Part shown: positions 63,985 to 64,000 of the stretch, one piece after another
How the letters are laid out: each line of letters begins with the position of its first letter
How positions within the stretch are numbered: position 1 is the stretch's first letter
Assembly: GCF_009910705.1 (NCBI RefSeq)
Contig: NZ_JAAAXJ010000001.1
Coordinates: 654,605-718,604 of the forward strand
DNA from: Microvirga arsenatis
GTDB taxonomy: Bacteria > Pseudomonadota > Alphaproteobacteria > Rhizobiales > Beijerinckiaceae
Direction: 5' to 3'
DNA: 64,000 nucleotides
Position numbers and translations under genes: made by a program
Notes under the pieces: generated by a model
What the model saw: only the letters and a program-made list of their open reading frames with translations
Database searches by the model: none
Told to the model about the DNA's origin: nothing

Positions 63985-64000
63985 TGGTTGGAGCGCACTC

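Overview
The window is a dense, GC-rich chromosomal segment of an alphaproteobacterium of the order Hyphomicrobiales. Evidence includes the dusB-ntrB-ntrC-ntrY-ntrX-hfq-hflX block, an E1-beta subunit (PdhB) with an N-terminal lipoyl domain, a fused IspDF, and a lexA with a GTTC-N7-GTTC SOS box. Methylobacteriaceae (for example a Microvirga-like genus) is my best guess; this is inference from gene order and protein flavour, not from a search.

Layout. 1-6487: end of lpxB, then gltA, gltX, comEC and lexA. 6488-22745: an accessory island of three RTX-type secreted proteins. They are a giant protein of about 3490 residues (propeller-like head, over 20 RTX super-repeats, cadherin-like domain, secretion tail), a 1017-residue cadherin/RTX protein, and a convergent 437-residue RTX protein. 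Its non-coding parts are AT-rich. 22746-30413 (minus strand): a tightly packed run ppiD-like, trpE, trpG, trpD, trpC, moaC, moeA. 30550-34959 (plus): tpiA, secG, pyrG, a VOC protein and a DUF350 membrane protein. 35003-38222: a small HTH protein, kdsA, an MFS transporter and queF. 38367-46251: eno, an FtsB/DivIC-like protein, then the pyruvate dehydrogenase genes pdhA-pdhB-(DUF5076)-pdhC-lpdA. 46252-51322: a possible gene remnant, a GFA-family protein, an HWE histidine kinase, lipA, a P-loop kinase and a COQ10/RatA START-like protein. 51323-53001 (minus): cinA and ispDF. 53113-62313: dusB, ntrBC, ntrYX, hfq and hflX. 62317-63728: mazG and an OsmC-family protein. The last 270 bases hold no convincing gene.

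How it fits together. Most of the window is housekeeping: central carbon flux (gltA, tpiA, eno, PDH), lipoylation of PDH (lipA), tryptophan and molybdopterin biosynthesis, nitrogen two-component control with Hfq, and envelope functions. The RTX island stands out. It sits between moeA and lexA, which are normally neighbours in this order. It encodes three proteins whose C-termini share a recognisable type I secretion-type module, yet no type I secretion ABC transporter or adaptor is in the window. Two of the three genes carry a closely related 14-bp palindrome at similar distances from their start codons, which suggests shared regulation.
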